From an uncultured Fluviicola sp. (GTDB lineage Bacteria; Bacteroidota; Bacteroidia; Flavobacteriales_D; Crocinitomicaceae), in NCBI GenBank assembly GCA_913009205.1, contig CAJVYC010000018.1, forward strand, positions 1 to 54,091: DNA of 54,091 nucleotides, in the 5' to 3' direction. This document shows, piece after piece, positions 1-8,219 of this stretch; the stretch's first letter is position 1, and each line of letters opens with the position of its first letter. Made by a program: the position numbers and the translations under genes. The notes below the pieces were generated by a model. That model worked only from the letters and a program-made list of their open reading frames with translations, searched no databases and was not told the origin of the DNA.

Positions 1-12
1 TAAGTTCAAACC

Positions 13-48
13 AAAAAAAAGGGGCTCTCGAAATCGAGAACCCCTTTT
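13..48 (-). terminator. Bidirectional rho-independent terminator
   Basis: A stem GGGGCTCTCG pairs with CGAGAACCCC (one internal mismatch) around a short AAAT loop. It is flanked by eight A on the left and four T on the right. Read on the minus strand it is a GC-rich hairpin followed by a run of eight T, directly downstream of the outer-membrane barrel gene. It may also stop plus-strand transcription entering from the left edge. Confidence 0.85.
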
Positions 49-66
49 GAATAAATTGTTTGTTTC

Positions 67-735
67 TTAATATTTCGCAGAAATACCTAGTTGAATTAAA
101 CCACCACCGAAAGCACCAAGCTCAACGTGAGCACCAATATTGTCTGTCAAATACATTCTAGCACCAACTGCTAAACGAAAAGCTACAGGAAAAGCTATAG
201 GAAACAAGTCTTCTTCTAATAAAAGATCTGTATCTTCAGTTTCAACTCCAGTCGAAACTCTAGTTCTAACACCTGATTTGTTTAAATTTTTGTATCCAGC
301 TGCAAAACCTGCATAAGCATCAACACGATCGTTTTGTACGAGATGGTAATTCAATCTTAACATAATTCTAGATATCTTTTCTTTGTACTCATAGTTCATA
401 GCAACATAATCATAAACCATTGTGGCTTCATTGTACTCATTACTCATATAACCATAACCGTATCCAGAAACTTCGTAGTTGAAATCAATTCCAATACCAA
501 AGTTATCAGCAAGTAAATACTCAACTCTACCACCATAACTCAATTGACCACCATTTAAGTGCCCATTACCATCTCCATGATTCTCAGCAATCCCAGAATG
601 CGCAAAAACGTTATTCCAGTTTGGAAATCCAATGTACGGATCAATAATAATGTTTCCTTGTCCAACCGGAGTCTGAGCAATTGAGGCCGTGCTTATTGTA
701 AGCATCGCACCCATTAAGAATAAAACTTTTTTCAT
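67..735 (-). CDS. Outer-membrane beta-barrel protein (porin-like)
   Basis: 222 residues with a clear Sec signal peptide (MKK, a hydrophobic core, cleavage after SIAQ at about residue 21). The rest alternates short polar and hydrophobic stretches rich in Tyr, Gly and Asn (for example YGGRVEYLLADNFGIGIDF, IMLRLNYHLV, VAFRLAVGARMYL), as expected for transmembrane beta strands. The protein ends in a Tyr after ISAK, resembling a barrel C-terminal strand with a terminal aromatic residue. This fits the small outer-membrane beta-barrel families common in Bacteroidota; the substrate or role cannot be read. The gene stands alone: a terminator follows it and the T9SS genes diverge from it. Confidence 0.7.
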   Translation of the reverse strand: MKKVLFLMGAMLTISTASIAQTPVGQGNIIIDPYIGFPNWNNVFAHSGIAENHGDGNGHLNGGQLSYGGRVEYLLADNFGIGIDFNYEVSGYGYGYMSNEYNEATMVYDYVAMNYEYKEKISRIMLRLNYHLVQNDRVDAYAGFAAGYKNLNKSGVRTRVSTGVETEDTDLLLEEDLFPIAFPVAFRLAVGARMYLTDNIGAHVELGAFGGGLIQLGISAKY

Positions 736-993
736 AAAAACAATTATTTGTTAATATTAGTAATGTACTCAATTTTTTTGCTTACATTTCAACTAACGTG
801 TCAATTAGCATTATGACACGCAAAATGACTGTTAATAAGCTGTTATTTTATTCTTCTTTAAGATCCCATCAAGCCTTTTCTATTCTCAATTCTCTCTCTA
901 ATCTGTACTAATTGATTTGTTTTCGATTAAACCGCAAGTTTTTTATTTAATAGACATCTAAAAGAATTTAACATTACTTAAAATTAAAAAACT

Positions 994-2514
994 ATGAAAC
1001 ACTCCTTGCTATTGAGTTGTGCATTTTCTTTTATGTTTGCTTGGTCGTCATTCGGTCAATCATTCGATGGATACGCACTCTACAATCTCCAAAATCAAAA
1101 TACAACGTATTTAATTGACAAAGATCAAAACATTGCTCACTCATGGTCTTGTGCTGTTGCCTGTAACTATGCTGTATTGCTTAAGCCGAACGGAAACATC
1201 GTTAGAGGCGGGAAATATTCTGGCAATCAATTAACTGGCGCTGCTATTGGTGGAATGGTTCAAGAGATTGATCCTTCAGGAACTGTTGTTTGGGAATATA
1301 TTTATTCGAATGCGAATCATTGTTCTCATCACGACATTACACTTTTAGATAATGGAAATGTAATCTTAACGGCTTGGGAAGTTAAAACAGCCGCTGAATG
1401 CACGCAAGCTGGTGTTCAGAGTCCCAATAGTAACGGGCAATGGCCAACTCATTTTATAGAGTTAGAGCCTGATGGAATTGGCGGCGCCTCAATTATTTGG
1501 GAATGGCACATGTTTGATCATTTCGTGCAAGACTATGACTCTTCAAAGGACAATTATGGAGTTGTTTCAGCTCATCCAGAATTAATGGATGTAAATCTAC
1601 TTTCAGTCGGTGGAGGTGGAGGTGGAGGCGGCGGATATGATTGGTTCCACGTTAATGGAGTTGACTATAATGCAGTTTTAGACCAGTTGGTATTTAGTTC
1701 ACGTTTTTTGAGTGAAGTAATTGTAATTGATCACAGTACAACATCAGCTGAGGCGGCTTCTCATTCCGGAGGTAATTCTGGTATGGGAGGTGATTTTTTA
1801 TACAGATGGGGTAAGCCGTCTAATTATGGTTCTGCGGGAGCTCAAACAATCGCTGCTGCTGCGCATGATCCAAGATGGATTACTGATGATGGACGACCAA
1901 ACGGTGGAATGATTCAATTCTTCAATAATAAAGGTGGTTCAGGTAATTCTTCGGTGATTGACGCAATCTCAGCACCTGAATCAGGATTTATATATACGAT
2001 GACAGGAAACTCTTATGGTCCTTCTAATTATGACTGGAGACATGAGTGTTTAGCTAGTTCAACAGGACAATCTTCACACAATAGAATGTCAAATGGAAAT
2101 ACCTTTGTTAACGTTTCAAACGAGTATATGTATGAGGTTGATGCAAATGACAACCTAATTTGGCAATACAATGCAGGCCCAACGAAAGCATTTAGATATG
2201 AATGCGGAGATGCAGGAGTCATTGCTCTTCTTGGAGTGGACCCATGTAATTTACTTTCTCTTTCTGAAGAAACATTAGGCGGAATACAATTTTATCCAAA
2301 TCCTTCGAAGACGGGTGTCTTTACTATCGATGGTGTGAATGTTTTGGATCAAGATGTACTTATCACTGTTGTTGACATTTATGGAAATGTTGTTTTTGAA
2401 ATGAACAATGCACAAGATATTGATTTGTCAGCGATGACAAGCGGCGTTTATTTTGCAACATTAAATTTTGGAGGTAAAAGAACCGTTACTAAAAAATTAT
2501 CTTTAGTGCGATAG
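994..2514 (+). CDS. Secreted arylsulfotransferase (ASST)-like protein with T9SS sorting domain
   Basis: 506 residues. A signal peptide (about 1-21, ending SSFGQ) precedes an ASST-type beta-propeller: LIDKDQNIAHSW, LLKPNGNIVRGG, HCSHHDITLLDNGNVILTAW, EIDPSGTVVWEY, VNGVDYNAVLDQLVFSSR and VIVIDHSTTSAEAA are typical of bacterial aryl-sulfate sulfotransferase-like proteins. The last 75 or so residues (FYPNPSKTGVFTIDG through TSGVYFATLNFGGK to KKLSLVR) form a type A T9SS C-terminal domain, so the protein should cross the outer membrane and be secreted or surface-bound. A run of nine glycines lies at residues 206-214, just before the conserved DWFHVNGVDYN segment. I cannot confirm real sulfotransferase activity. 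It is the first gene of a three-gene run with gaps of 4 and 10 bp. Confidence 0.75.
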   Translation: MKHSLLLSCAFSFMFAWSSFGQSFDGYALYNLQNQNTTYLIDKDQNIAHSWSCAVACNYAVLLKPNGNIVRGGKYSGNQLTGAAIGGMVQEIDPSGTVVWEYIYSNANHCSHHDITLLDNGNVILTAWEVKTAAECTQAGVQSPNSNGQWPTHFIELEPDGIGGASIIWEWHMFDHFVQDYDSSKDNYGVVSAHPELMDVNLLSVGGGGGGGGGYDWFHVNGVDYNAVLDQLVFSSRFLSEVIVIDHSTTSAEAASHSGGNSGMGGDFLYRWGKPSNYGSAGAQTIAAAAHDPRWITDDGRPNGGMIQFFNNKGGSGNSSVIDAISAPESGFIYTMTGNSYGPSNYDWRHECLASSTGQSSHNRMSNGNTFVNVSNEYMYEVDANDNLIWQYNAGPTKAFRYECGDAGVIALLGVDPCNLLSLSEETLGGIQFYPNPSKTGVFTIDGVNVLDQDVLITVVDIYGNVVFEMNNAQDIDLSAMTSGVYFATLNFGGKRTVTKKLSLVR

Positions 2515-2518
2515 CATC

Positions 2519-4798
2519 TTGAAATCTAAAATCTACATAACCCTTTTGTGCATCATTTCTTTTGGTGCAAGTGAAAATCTGATTGCACAATCGGATTTTT
2601 ACACAATAGATCATATCCCGGAAATTCGACTGCAATTCACGCAGTCGAATTGGGATGAAATCTTGGATAGTCTTTACCTTTTGGGCGAAGATTTCCGACT
2701 TGGAGCAGATTGCACAATTGATGGAATTGCCTACGATAAAGTAGGAGTGCGCTATAAAGGATTTAGTTCTTACAGTTCCAGTAGAAATAAAAACCCATTA
2801 AACATTGACCTCGATTATGCTTTTTCAGAGCAAGCGCACCAAGGGTTTCATAAAGTTAAATTGAGTAATGTCATTCAAGATCCCTCGTTTGTTCGGGAAG
2901 TTTTGTCCTATGAGGTTGCACGGAAATACATGCCCGCATCGAAAGCAAATTATGCAAATGTGTACATCAACGATACCTTAATAGGACTCTATACGAATGT
3001 TGAAGCCGTAAATGGAAAGTTCTTAGACGAACACTTTGGGTCGAGCAACACGACTTTTGTTAAAGGAAATCCAGAAACCATTGATTTGAACGGGGAGAAC
3101 GCTAATCTTGGAAATTCTCCAGGAGCCGAGACTTATGATTACCACTCGTTGTACAATATGAAATCGACGGGATCCAAGGATTGGGATAATCTTTACGAAT
3201 TCATCGATGTTTTGAATACAGATCCAAACAATGTCGGGTCTTTATTGAATATCGATAGAACTCTGTGGATGCATGCTTTTAATTACAGCGTTATAAATTT
3301 CGATAGTTATGTTGGCTATGCTCAAAACTATTACCTGTTTCAAGATGTGAACGGCCAATTTAACCCGATTCTTTGGGATTTAAACATGTCTTTTGCAAGT
3401 TATAGATTAACGGATGCTTCTGACCATTGGGACGGGTTAACCATTGCAGAAGCCAAAACAATTGATCCTCTTCAACATTTAAACAGCTTCTCAGTTCAGC
3501 CTAGACCTCTAATTACCAACTTAATTCAAAATCCGATGTACGAAAGAATGTATATCGCGCATTTGACCACAATTATTGAAGAGAATTTTGACAATGGACT
3601 TTTTGAAACGAGAGCTTCATATTTCCAAAGCCTTATTGATGTTAGCGTTCAGGCTGACACGAATAAGTTTTACTCGTACATGGATTTCATTGAAAATTTG
3701 GATTCAACTGTTTCTGATTTGGTTGATTACCCCGGAATCGTAGATTTAATGGAGGATCGATCGGATTATATTTTATCCTACCCAGGTTATCAATACCGAC
3801 CTGAATTTATCAGCGTGGATGTTGTCAATCCATATGCGATTGCTGGAGATGAGCTGTGGATTTCGGCAGATCTAACGGGGACGCTAAACGATGTATATTT
3901 GGCATATCGATTTGCAGAAACTGAAGTTTTTTCTGTTATTCAAATGAGCGATGATGGTTTGCATCAAGATGGTGGATCGGCTGACAATATGTTTGGAGCA
4001 AAAATCGAAAATGCATCCAATCTTGTTCAATATTACATTTATGCTGAAAATGACTCTTCGGGTAGATTTGCCCCAGAAAGAGCGGCGTATGAATTCTTCG
4101 AGCATGAATCCCCAATTCGATTTCAGGATCTTGTTATCAATGAAGTGATGTCGGCAAACTCAATTCTCCTTGATGAAAATGACGAATACGACGATTGGCT
4201 CGAGTTGTACAATACGACTGACTATTCAATTTCATTGAACGATCTGTATTTATCAAATGATCCTGCAAACTTGACCAAATGGGGACTCCCATCTGCGGTA
4301 TTGGGAAGTGATAGATATGCTCAAGTTTGGTTAGATGATTCTACACAAGGCGCCTACCACGCAAATTTTCATTTGGACGATTCAGGAGATTCGCTCTGGC
4401 TTTCATACGGCAATGGAACTGTCATTGATTCAATGGTTTTGGGCCAACAATACAATGCCACTTCTTTTGGTCGGTTTCCAAATGGAACAGGAAATTTTGT
4501 TGAAATGGTTCCAAGTCCTCTGGAGCTGAATGGAGATCAAGTTTTCGCAATTGTTTCTGACGGTGTTTTCATTTTTCCAAATCCAACGAGTAACGCATTC
4601 AATATTAAAACCAATAAAGACGTTGATTATACTGTTGATTTATATTCTATTCATGGTCGAAAGGTCATGGGAACAAGAACGTTGGAAGGAAATGGTCAAA
4701 TCACAATCGATTCAAGCAATTTAGCGAATGGCATTTACTTGGTACATGTCAGTTATAATGAAGAAAGTGCCACGAAAAAAATAATGATAACCCACTAA
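2519..4798 (+). CDS. CotH kinase-family secreted protein with lamin-tail and T9SS domains
   Basis: 759 residues starting at TTG, 4 bp after the previous stop. The TTG is chosen because the signal peptide (MKSKIYITLLCIISF to LIAQ) begins there. Residues about 30-420 resemble the CotH kinase family: VRYKGFSSYSSSRNKNPLNI, HKVKLSNVIQDPSFVRE, a lobe around VYINDTLIGLYTNVEAVN, and the metal-binding-type signature ILWDLNMSF. Residues about 535-660 resemble a lamin-tail domain (LVINEVMSANS, DDWLELYNTTDYSISLNDLY, and a later FGRFPNGTG). The C-terminus (FIFPNPTSNAFNIKT to NGIYLVHVSYNEE) is a type A T9SS sorting domain. Likely surface-exposed. CotH proteins elsewhere phosphorylate protein substrates; the substrate here is unknown. 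Confidence 0.82.
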   Translation: MKSKIYITLLCIISFGASENLIAQSDFYTIDHIPEIRLQFTQSNWDEILDSLYLLGEDFRLGADCTIDGIAYDKVGVRYKGFSSYSSSRNKNPLNIDLDYAFSEQAHQGFHKVKLSNVIQDPSFVREVLSYEVARKYMPASKANYANVYINDTLIGLYTNVEAVNGKFLDEHFGSSNTTFVKGNPETIDLNGENANLGNSPGAETYDYHSLYNMKSTGSKDWDNLYEFIDVLNTDPNNVGSLLNIDRTLWMHAFNYSVINFDSYVGYAQNYYLFQDVNGQFNPILWDLNMSFASYRLTDASDHWDGLTIAEAKTIDPLQHLNSFSVQPRPLITNLIQNPMYERMYIAHLTTIIEENFDNGLFETRASYFQSLIDVSVQADTNKFYSYMDFIENLDSTVSDLVDYPGIVDLMEDRSDYILSYPGYQYRPEFISVDVVNPYAIAGDELWISADLTGTLNDVYLAYRFAETEVFSVIQMSDDGLHQDGGSADNMFGAKIENASNLVQYYIYAENDSSGRFAPERAAYEFFEHESPIRFQDLVINEVMSANSILLDENDEYDDWLELYNTTDYSISLNDLYLSNDPANLTKWGLPSAVLGSDRYAQVWLDDSTQGAYHANFHLDDSGDSLWLSYGNGTVIDSMVLGQQYNATSFGRFPNGTGNFVEMVPSPLELNGDQVFAIVSDGVFIFPNPTSNAFNIKTNKDVDYTVDLYSIHGRKVMGTRTLEGNGQITIDSSNLANGIYLVHVSYNEESATKKIMITH

Positions 4799-4808
4799 AC
4801 TTAAGAAC

Positions 4809-6032
4809 ATGAAAATTCAATTAATTGCCGCGTTTGCGGTCACTTTAGTCAGCGGAATACATGCTCAGACTTTTACAAATTACACAACTGCCGATGGGTT
4901 GTTGAGCGACAATGTTAGCGCTTTAGACATTACTGCGAGTGATGTGATTTGGTTTGGAACTCAAAATGGAGTATCTGTTTTCGACGGGTCAAGCTGGACA
5001 GATCACACGAATGCAATTGATGCAGGATTGGTGGACAACAACATTACCGCTGTTTTAACACAATCGAACGGCGATGTTTGGGTTGGAACTGACTTTGGTG
5101 CATGTATTTATGACGGAACGAGTTGGACGACATTTACAACGGCTGATGGATTGGGAAACAATCAAATCAAATGTATCGAAGAAGATGCGAATGGAGACGT
5201 TTGGTTTGGAACCAATAACGGAGCTTCTTTCTACGACGGAACATGGACAAATTTTGGAACAGCTGATGGACTTCCGTTTGGCGGCGTTTCTGCTCTTGAA
5301 ATCATGGCGAATGGCGATGTTTGGATGGGATCAGGATTGGGTGGGATTATGATTTGGAACGGTTCAGCCTTTGCACCAATAACATCTTCTGACGGACTGA
5401 TTGACGATCGAATTAGAGCAATGAGAAACACAACTAACGATAAAAGATGGATTGGAACTTCGGAAGGAATAACGGTTTTGAATAGCTCAAACGTTCAAGA
5501 AACAAATTATACAATCATGTATACTTTGCCAGCTCCAGATACATTGAACCCAATTGAAGATTTGGAAATCGATGGTAATGGAAATATTTGGATTGGAGTC
5601 TACGTTGATTACCTTGTCACAGAAGGTGGCGTGGTTGCTTTTGATGGAAGCACTTGGACAGAATACCATGTTTCTGACGGCCTTGTTGGTCCAGTTATTA
5701 GAGCTTTGGATATCGATAGCGAAAATTCTGTTTGGGTTGCAACGAGTACTGGTGTGAGTAAAATTTCAAATCATTCAGTGAGTGTAATGGACTTAGAATC
5801 AAACGAAGAGTATGTTTTATTTCCAAACCCAGCAACGGATAAAGTTTCGATTAGGTACCCAGAAGAAACGGATGAAAGTGAAGCTTATATTGTCAATGCA
5901 TCAATGCAACTGGTTGAAATGTTTCAGTTCACGGCTGGAGCCAAGGAAATTCAAGTCTCCACGAAGCATTTAAGTAGAGGAATCTATTTTGTTCGAACAA
6001 ATGGAGTGACAAAGAAGTTGATTCTCAATTAA
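4809..6032 (+). CDS. Secreted two-component-regulator-type propeller protein with T9SS domain
   Basis: 407 residues. Signal peptide about 1-19 (cleavage near HAQ). Then about six or seven repeats of the Reg_prop type with the pattern ADGLxxNxVxAL, GDVWxGTxxGxxxxDGxxW, T-F/Y; examples are YTTADGLLSDNVSALDI, DVWVGTDFGACIYDGTSW and DVWFGTNNGASFYDGTW. This is the propeller normally found as the sensor part of hybrid two-component regulators. Here there is no membrane segment, kinase or DNA-binding domain; a T9SS sorting domain follows (YVLFPNPATDKVSIRYPEE to RGIYFVRTNGVTKKLILN). It is therefore probably a free or surface-attached propeller used for binding. Last gene of the three-gene run; a terminator follows. 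Confidence 0.78.
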   Translation: MKIQLIAAFAVTLVSGIHAQTFTNYTTADGLLSDNVSALDITASDVIWFGTQNGVSVFDGSSWTDHTNAIDAGLVDNNITAVLTQSNGDVWVGTDFGACIYDGTSWTTFTTADGLGNNQIKCIEEDANGDVWFGTNNGASFYDGTWTNFGTADGLPFGGVSALEIMANGDVWMGSGLGGIMIWNGSAFAPITSSDGLIDDRIRAMRNTTNDKRWIGTSEGITVLNSSNVQETNYTIMYTLPAPDTLNPIEDLEIDGNGNIWIGVYVDYLVTEGGVVAFDGSTWTEYHVSDGLVGPVIRALDIDSENSVWVATSTGVSKISNHSVSVMDLESNEEYVLFPNPATDKVSIRYPEETDESEAYIVNASMQLVEMFQFTAGAKEIQVSTKHLSRGIYFVRTNGVTKKLILN

Positions 6033-6055
6033 CGTTAAGAATTGCTAAACCTAAG

Positions 6056-6092
6056 GCCCCGTTTCACTTCAACTGAGATGGGGCTTTTTTTT
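6056..6092 (+). terminator. Rho-independent terminator of the T9SS gene run
   Basis: GCCCCGTTTCA pairs with TGAGATGGGGC (two G-U wobbles) around a short loop and is followed by eight T, 24 bp after the propeller gene stop. Confidence 0.88.
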
Positions 6093-6149
6093 AACTCCAA
6101 ATTACAACGCACAGCCATTCGAATACCGCCAAAGGCAGCCACGAAGTGA

Positions 6150-6173
6150 ATCGAACAATTAAATAATCTATAC
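6150..6173. repeat. Short run of 8-bp units at the 3' end of dapD
   Basis: Three consecutive 8-mers, ATCGAACA, ATTAAATA and ATCTATAC, run across the dapD stop codon. The same 8-bp periodic pattern (ATCNAAYA-like) appears in the dapD-ruvX intergenic region and, over nine units, at the 3' end of folP. Taken alone this short run would be weak; the other copies make it worth recording. Confidence 0.4.
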
Positions 6174-6977
6174 AGCTACATCATTTTCTCTCAAAGCATC
6201 ATTCAACGATGTCTTCAAATCGGTAGACGCTTTCCGTTTACCAATAATTAATGCACACGGAACGTTGAATTTACCCGCTGGAAACTCTTTTTCGTAAGAT
6301 CCTGGAATTACAACACTGCGCTCAGGAACATAACCTCTAATTTCTATTGGCTCACTTTCAGTAACATCAATGATTTTTGTCGATTTCGTTAAAACCACAT
6401 TGGCACCAAGAACAGCTTCTTTGCCAATATGAACACCTTCAACCACGATACATCTCGATCCGATAAAAGCACCATCTTCGATAATTACAGGAGCCGCTTG
6501 AAGAGGTTCAAGAACACCACCGATTCCAACACCGCCGCTTAGGTGAACGTCTTTTCCAATTTGAGCGCAAGATCCAACTGTCGCCCAAGTGTCAACCATT
6601 GTTCCAGAATCCACATACGCTCCGATGTTAATATAAGAAGGCATCATAATTACACCTGGTGCAACAAAGGCTCCATAGCGAGCAACCGCATGAGGGACGA
6701 CACGAACTCCTAATTCAGCATAATTCGTTTTCAATTTCATTTTATCATGAAACTCAAATGGTCCAACTTCAATTGTTTCCATTTTTCGAATCGGGAAGTA
6801 CATTACAACAGCTTTCTTTACCCACTCATTAACTTGCCATTTACCATTTTCTAGCGGTTCCGCAACTCTAAGCCGCCCTTTGTCAAGATCTTCAATCACG
6901 GCTTCAATCGCCTTAATTGTTTCTGGGTCTTTCAATAACTCCCTGTTCTCCCAAGCTGTTTCTATAATGGATCTCAT
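6168..6977 (-). CDS. dapD: 2,3,4,5-tetrahydropyridine-2,6-dicarboxylate N-succinyltransferase
   Basis: 269 residues. It succinylates tetrahydrodipicolinate in the succinylase branch of lysine/meso-diaminopimelate synthesis, feeding peptidoglycan. The N-terminal helical part (MRSIIETAWENRELL) is followed by the GKWQVNEWVKKAVVMYF motif and a left-handed beta-helix of hexapeptide repeats (VAPGVIMMPSYINIGAYVDS, then GTMVDTWATVGSCAQIG and VHLSGGVGIGGVLEP), then EDGAFIGSRCIVVEG; these are diagnostic of DapD. The frame stays open further upstream, but I place the start at MRSI because family members begin there and the -7 promoter element at 6997-7004 lies inside the longer reading. Length matches the family (about 270). 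Divergent from ruvX. Confidence 0.95.
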   Translation of the reverse strand: MRSIIETAWENRELLKDPETIKAIEAVIEDLDKGRLRVAEPLENGKWQVNEWVKKAVVMYFPIRKMETIEVGPFEFHDKMKLKTNYAELGVRVVPHAVARYGAFVAPGVIMMPSYINIGAYVDSGTMVDTWATVGSCAQIGKDVHLSGGVGIGGVLEPLQAAPVIIEDGAFIGSRCIVVEGVHIGKEAVLGANVVLTKSTKIIDVTESEPIEIRGYVPERSVVIPGSYEKEFPAGKFNVPCALIIGKRKASTDLKTSLNDALRENDVAV

Positions 6978-6996
6978 ATCTTCAATAATTATGTCG

Positions 6997-7004
6997 CAAA
7001 GATA
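6997..7004 (-). promoter_or_regulatory. -7 promoter element TATCTTTG for dapD
   Basis: On the minus strand TATCTTTG matches the Bacteroidota -7 consensus TAnnTTTG and lies 19 nt upstream of the dapD ATG, giving a leader of about 15 nt. No clear -33 TTG at the expected spacing. It is the outer end of the left arm of the inverted repeat 6997-7118. Confidence 0.55.
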
Positions 7005-7110
7005 ATTGGATTTTTGGATCGGCCTTTTAGATATTAGAGTGTTAGACCATTTTAACATCCAACATACAAATTCTAATATCTAAAAGGCGCAGCCGATCTA
7101 ACAATCTAAT

Positions 7111-7118
7111 TATCTTTG
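7111..7118 (+). promoter_or_regulatory. -7 promoter element TATCTTTG of ruvX (leaderless spacing)
   Basis: TATCTTTG matches TAnnTTTG and is followed after only 4 nt by the ruvX ATG. Because transcription normally starts a few nt after this element, the mRNA should begin at or very near the start codon. Confidence 0.55.
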
Positions 7119-7122
7119 TTCC

Positions 7123-7533
7123 ATGAGTAAAGTTTTATCCATTGACTTCGGTCTTAAAAGAACAGGACTAGCAATCACAGATGACGCTAAAATGTTTGCT
7201 TTTGGACTAGATACGGTTGAATCAAAGGTGCTTATGGATAAAATCACTAGTCTTGTGAAGGATGAAAAAGTAGATGAAATTGTAATTGGATTACCAAAAC
7301 GATTGAATAACGAAGATTCACATGTCACCGAAAACGTTCGGCTACTTAAAGAAGCGGTTGAGAACAAGTTTCCATTATTGACAGTAGCGTTATTGGACGA
7401 ACGATTCACTTCAAAAATGGCTTCTAGTGCGATGCATACGGCAGGAGCGACGAAAAAACAGAAGAAGGAAAAAGGCCTAATAGACAAGGTGAGTGCAACG
7501 ATTATTTTGCAGTCTTATCTGGATGGTAAATAA
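7123..7533 (+). CDS. ruvX: RuvX/YqgF-type Holliday junction resolvase-like nuclease
   Basis: 136 residues, a complete RuvX/YqgF (RNase H fold): LSIDFGLKRTGLAITD at the N-terminus with Asp8 as first catalytic acid, EIVIGLPKRLNN in the middle, LLDERFTSKMASSAM with the second acidic group, and DKVSATIILQSYLDGK at the end. The family is implicated in 16S rRNA 5'-end processing and proposed as an alternative Holliday junction resolvase. Length and ends are normal. It is transcribed away from dapD from the right arm of the inverted repeat; the def gene follows after 86 bp. Confidence 0.92.
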   Translation: MSKVLSIDFGLKRTGLAITDDAKMFAFGLDTVESKVLMDKITSLVKDEKVDEIVIGLPKRLNNEDSHVTENVRLLKEAVENKFPLLTVALLDERFTSKMASSAMHTAGATKKQKKEKGLIDKVSATIILQSYLDGK

Positions 7534-7619
7534 ATAAAGACCACATTAGAATAAATCACGGAGATCATACCTTTCGAAATCCGAACCAAAGCATTAATTT
7601 TACAGTACAATTAAAGAGT

Positions 7620-8219
7620 ATGATTTTACCAATTTTAGCTTACGGTGATCCCATTTTAAAAAGAGAAGCCGAAGATATAGAAGAAGGGTTTCCTGATCTT
7701 AAGGAACTCATCGATAATATGTTTGAAACGATGTATGGAGCATCTGGTATAGGCTTGGCAGCTCCGCAGATTGGAAAGTCCATTCGTCTTTTCATTGTCG
7801 ATGGAAGTCCATTTGCCTATGATCAGGAAGAAGATGAGAAAGAAGATCCTCGAGCAGTGGGTATGGAAAATTTCAAAAAAGTTTTCATCAATCCAATCAT
7901 CGAAAGTGAGACAGGAGAGAAATGGGGGTTTTCAGAAGGATGCCTTTCAATTCCAACAATCCGGGAAGAAGTTTTTCGTCATGAGACAATTTTAGTGTCG
8001 TATTACGATGAAAATTGGGAGCTAAAGGAAGAATCATTTGATGGTTATAAAGCAAGAATCATTCAACACGAATACGATCACATTGATGGAATTTTATTCA
8101 CAGATCATGTTACTCCGTTGAAGAGAAGATTACTTTCAAAGAAATTGCAAAACATTTCTAAAGGGGATGTGAAAGCAGATTACAAAATGAGATTTCCTGC
8201 ACGTAAAAAAGCACGATAG
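7620..8219 (+). CDS. def: Peptide deformylase
   Basis: 199 residues. It removes the formyl group from the N-terminal methionine of nascent proteins and uses a divalent metal, usually Fe2+. All three deformylase motifs are present: GIGLAAPQIG (43-52), EGCLSIP with metal ligand Cys108, and QHEYDHIDG with His150, Glu151 and His154. A region rich in Asp and Glu at about residues 67-79 is an insertion seen in Bacteroidota enzymes. A possible -7 element TAATTTTA lies at 7595-7602. The next gene starts at the base after this stop, so the two are probably co-transcribed. Confidence 0.96.
   Translation: MILPILAYGDPILKREAEDIEEGFPDLKELIDNMFETMYGASGIGLAAPQIGKSIRLFIVDGSPFAYDQEEDEKEDPRAVGMENFKKVFINPIIESETGEKWGFSEGCLSIPTIREEVFRHETILVSYYDENWELKEESFDGYKARIIQHEYDHIDGILFTDHVTPLKRRLLSKKLQNISKGDVKADYKMRFPARKKAR

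Larger units (their letters stand above)
6997..7118. repeat. Long inverted repeat (fold-back element) with outward promoters between dapD and ruvX
   Basis: The left arm 6997-7038 aligns with the reverse complement of the right arm 7072-7118 with about 39 of 42 matches and one 5-nt insertion (in the right arm, between GATCGGC and CTTTTAGATATTAGA). The 33-nt loop (7039-7071) is unrelated. Both arms begin at their outer end with the -7 box TATCTTTG, so the element carries two outward-facing promoters, one for dapD and one for ruvX. The outer part of each arm is made of 8-bp units starting ATC (ATCTAACA, ATCTAATT, ATCTTTG). It may be a small fold-back (MITE-like) repeat; target-site duplication is not evident. 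Confidence 0.75.

Noticed and set aside
7020-7058. Longer N-terminus for dapD
   Set aside because: It would include the promoter box and the left arm of the inverted repeat, and adds residues absent from the family.
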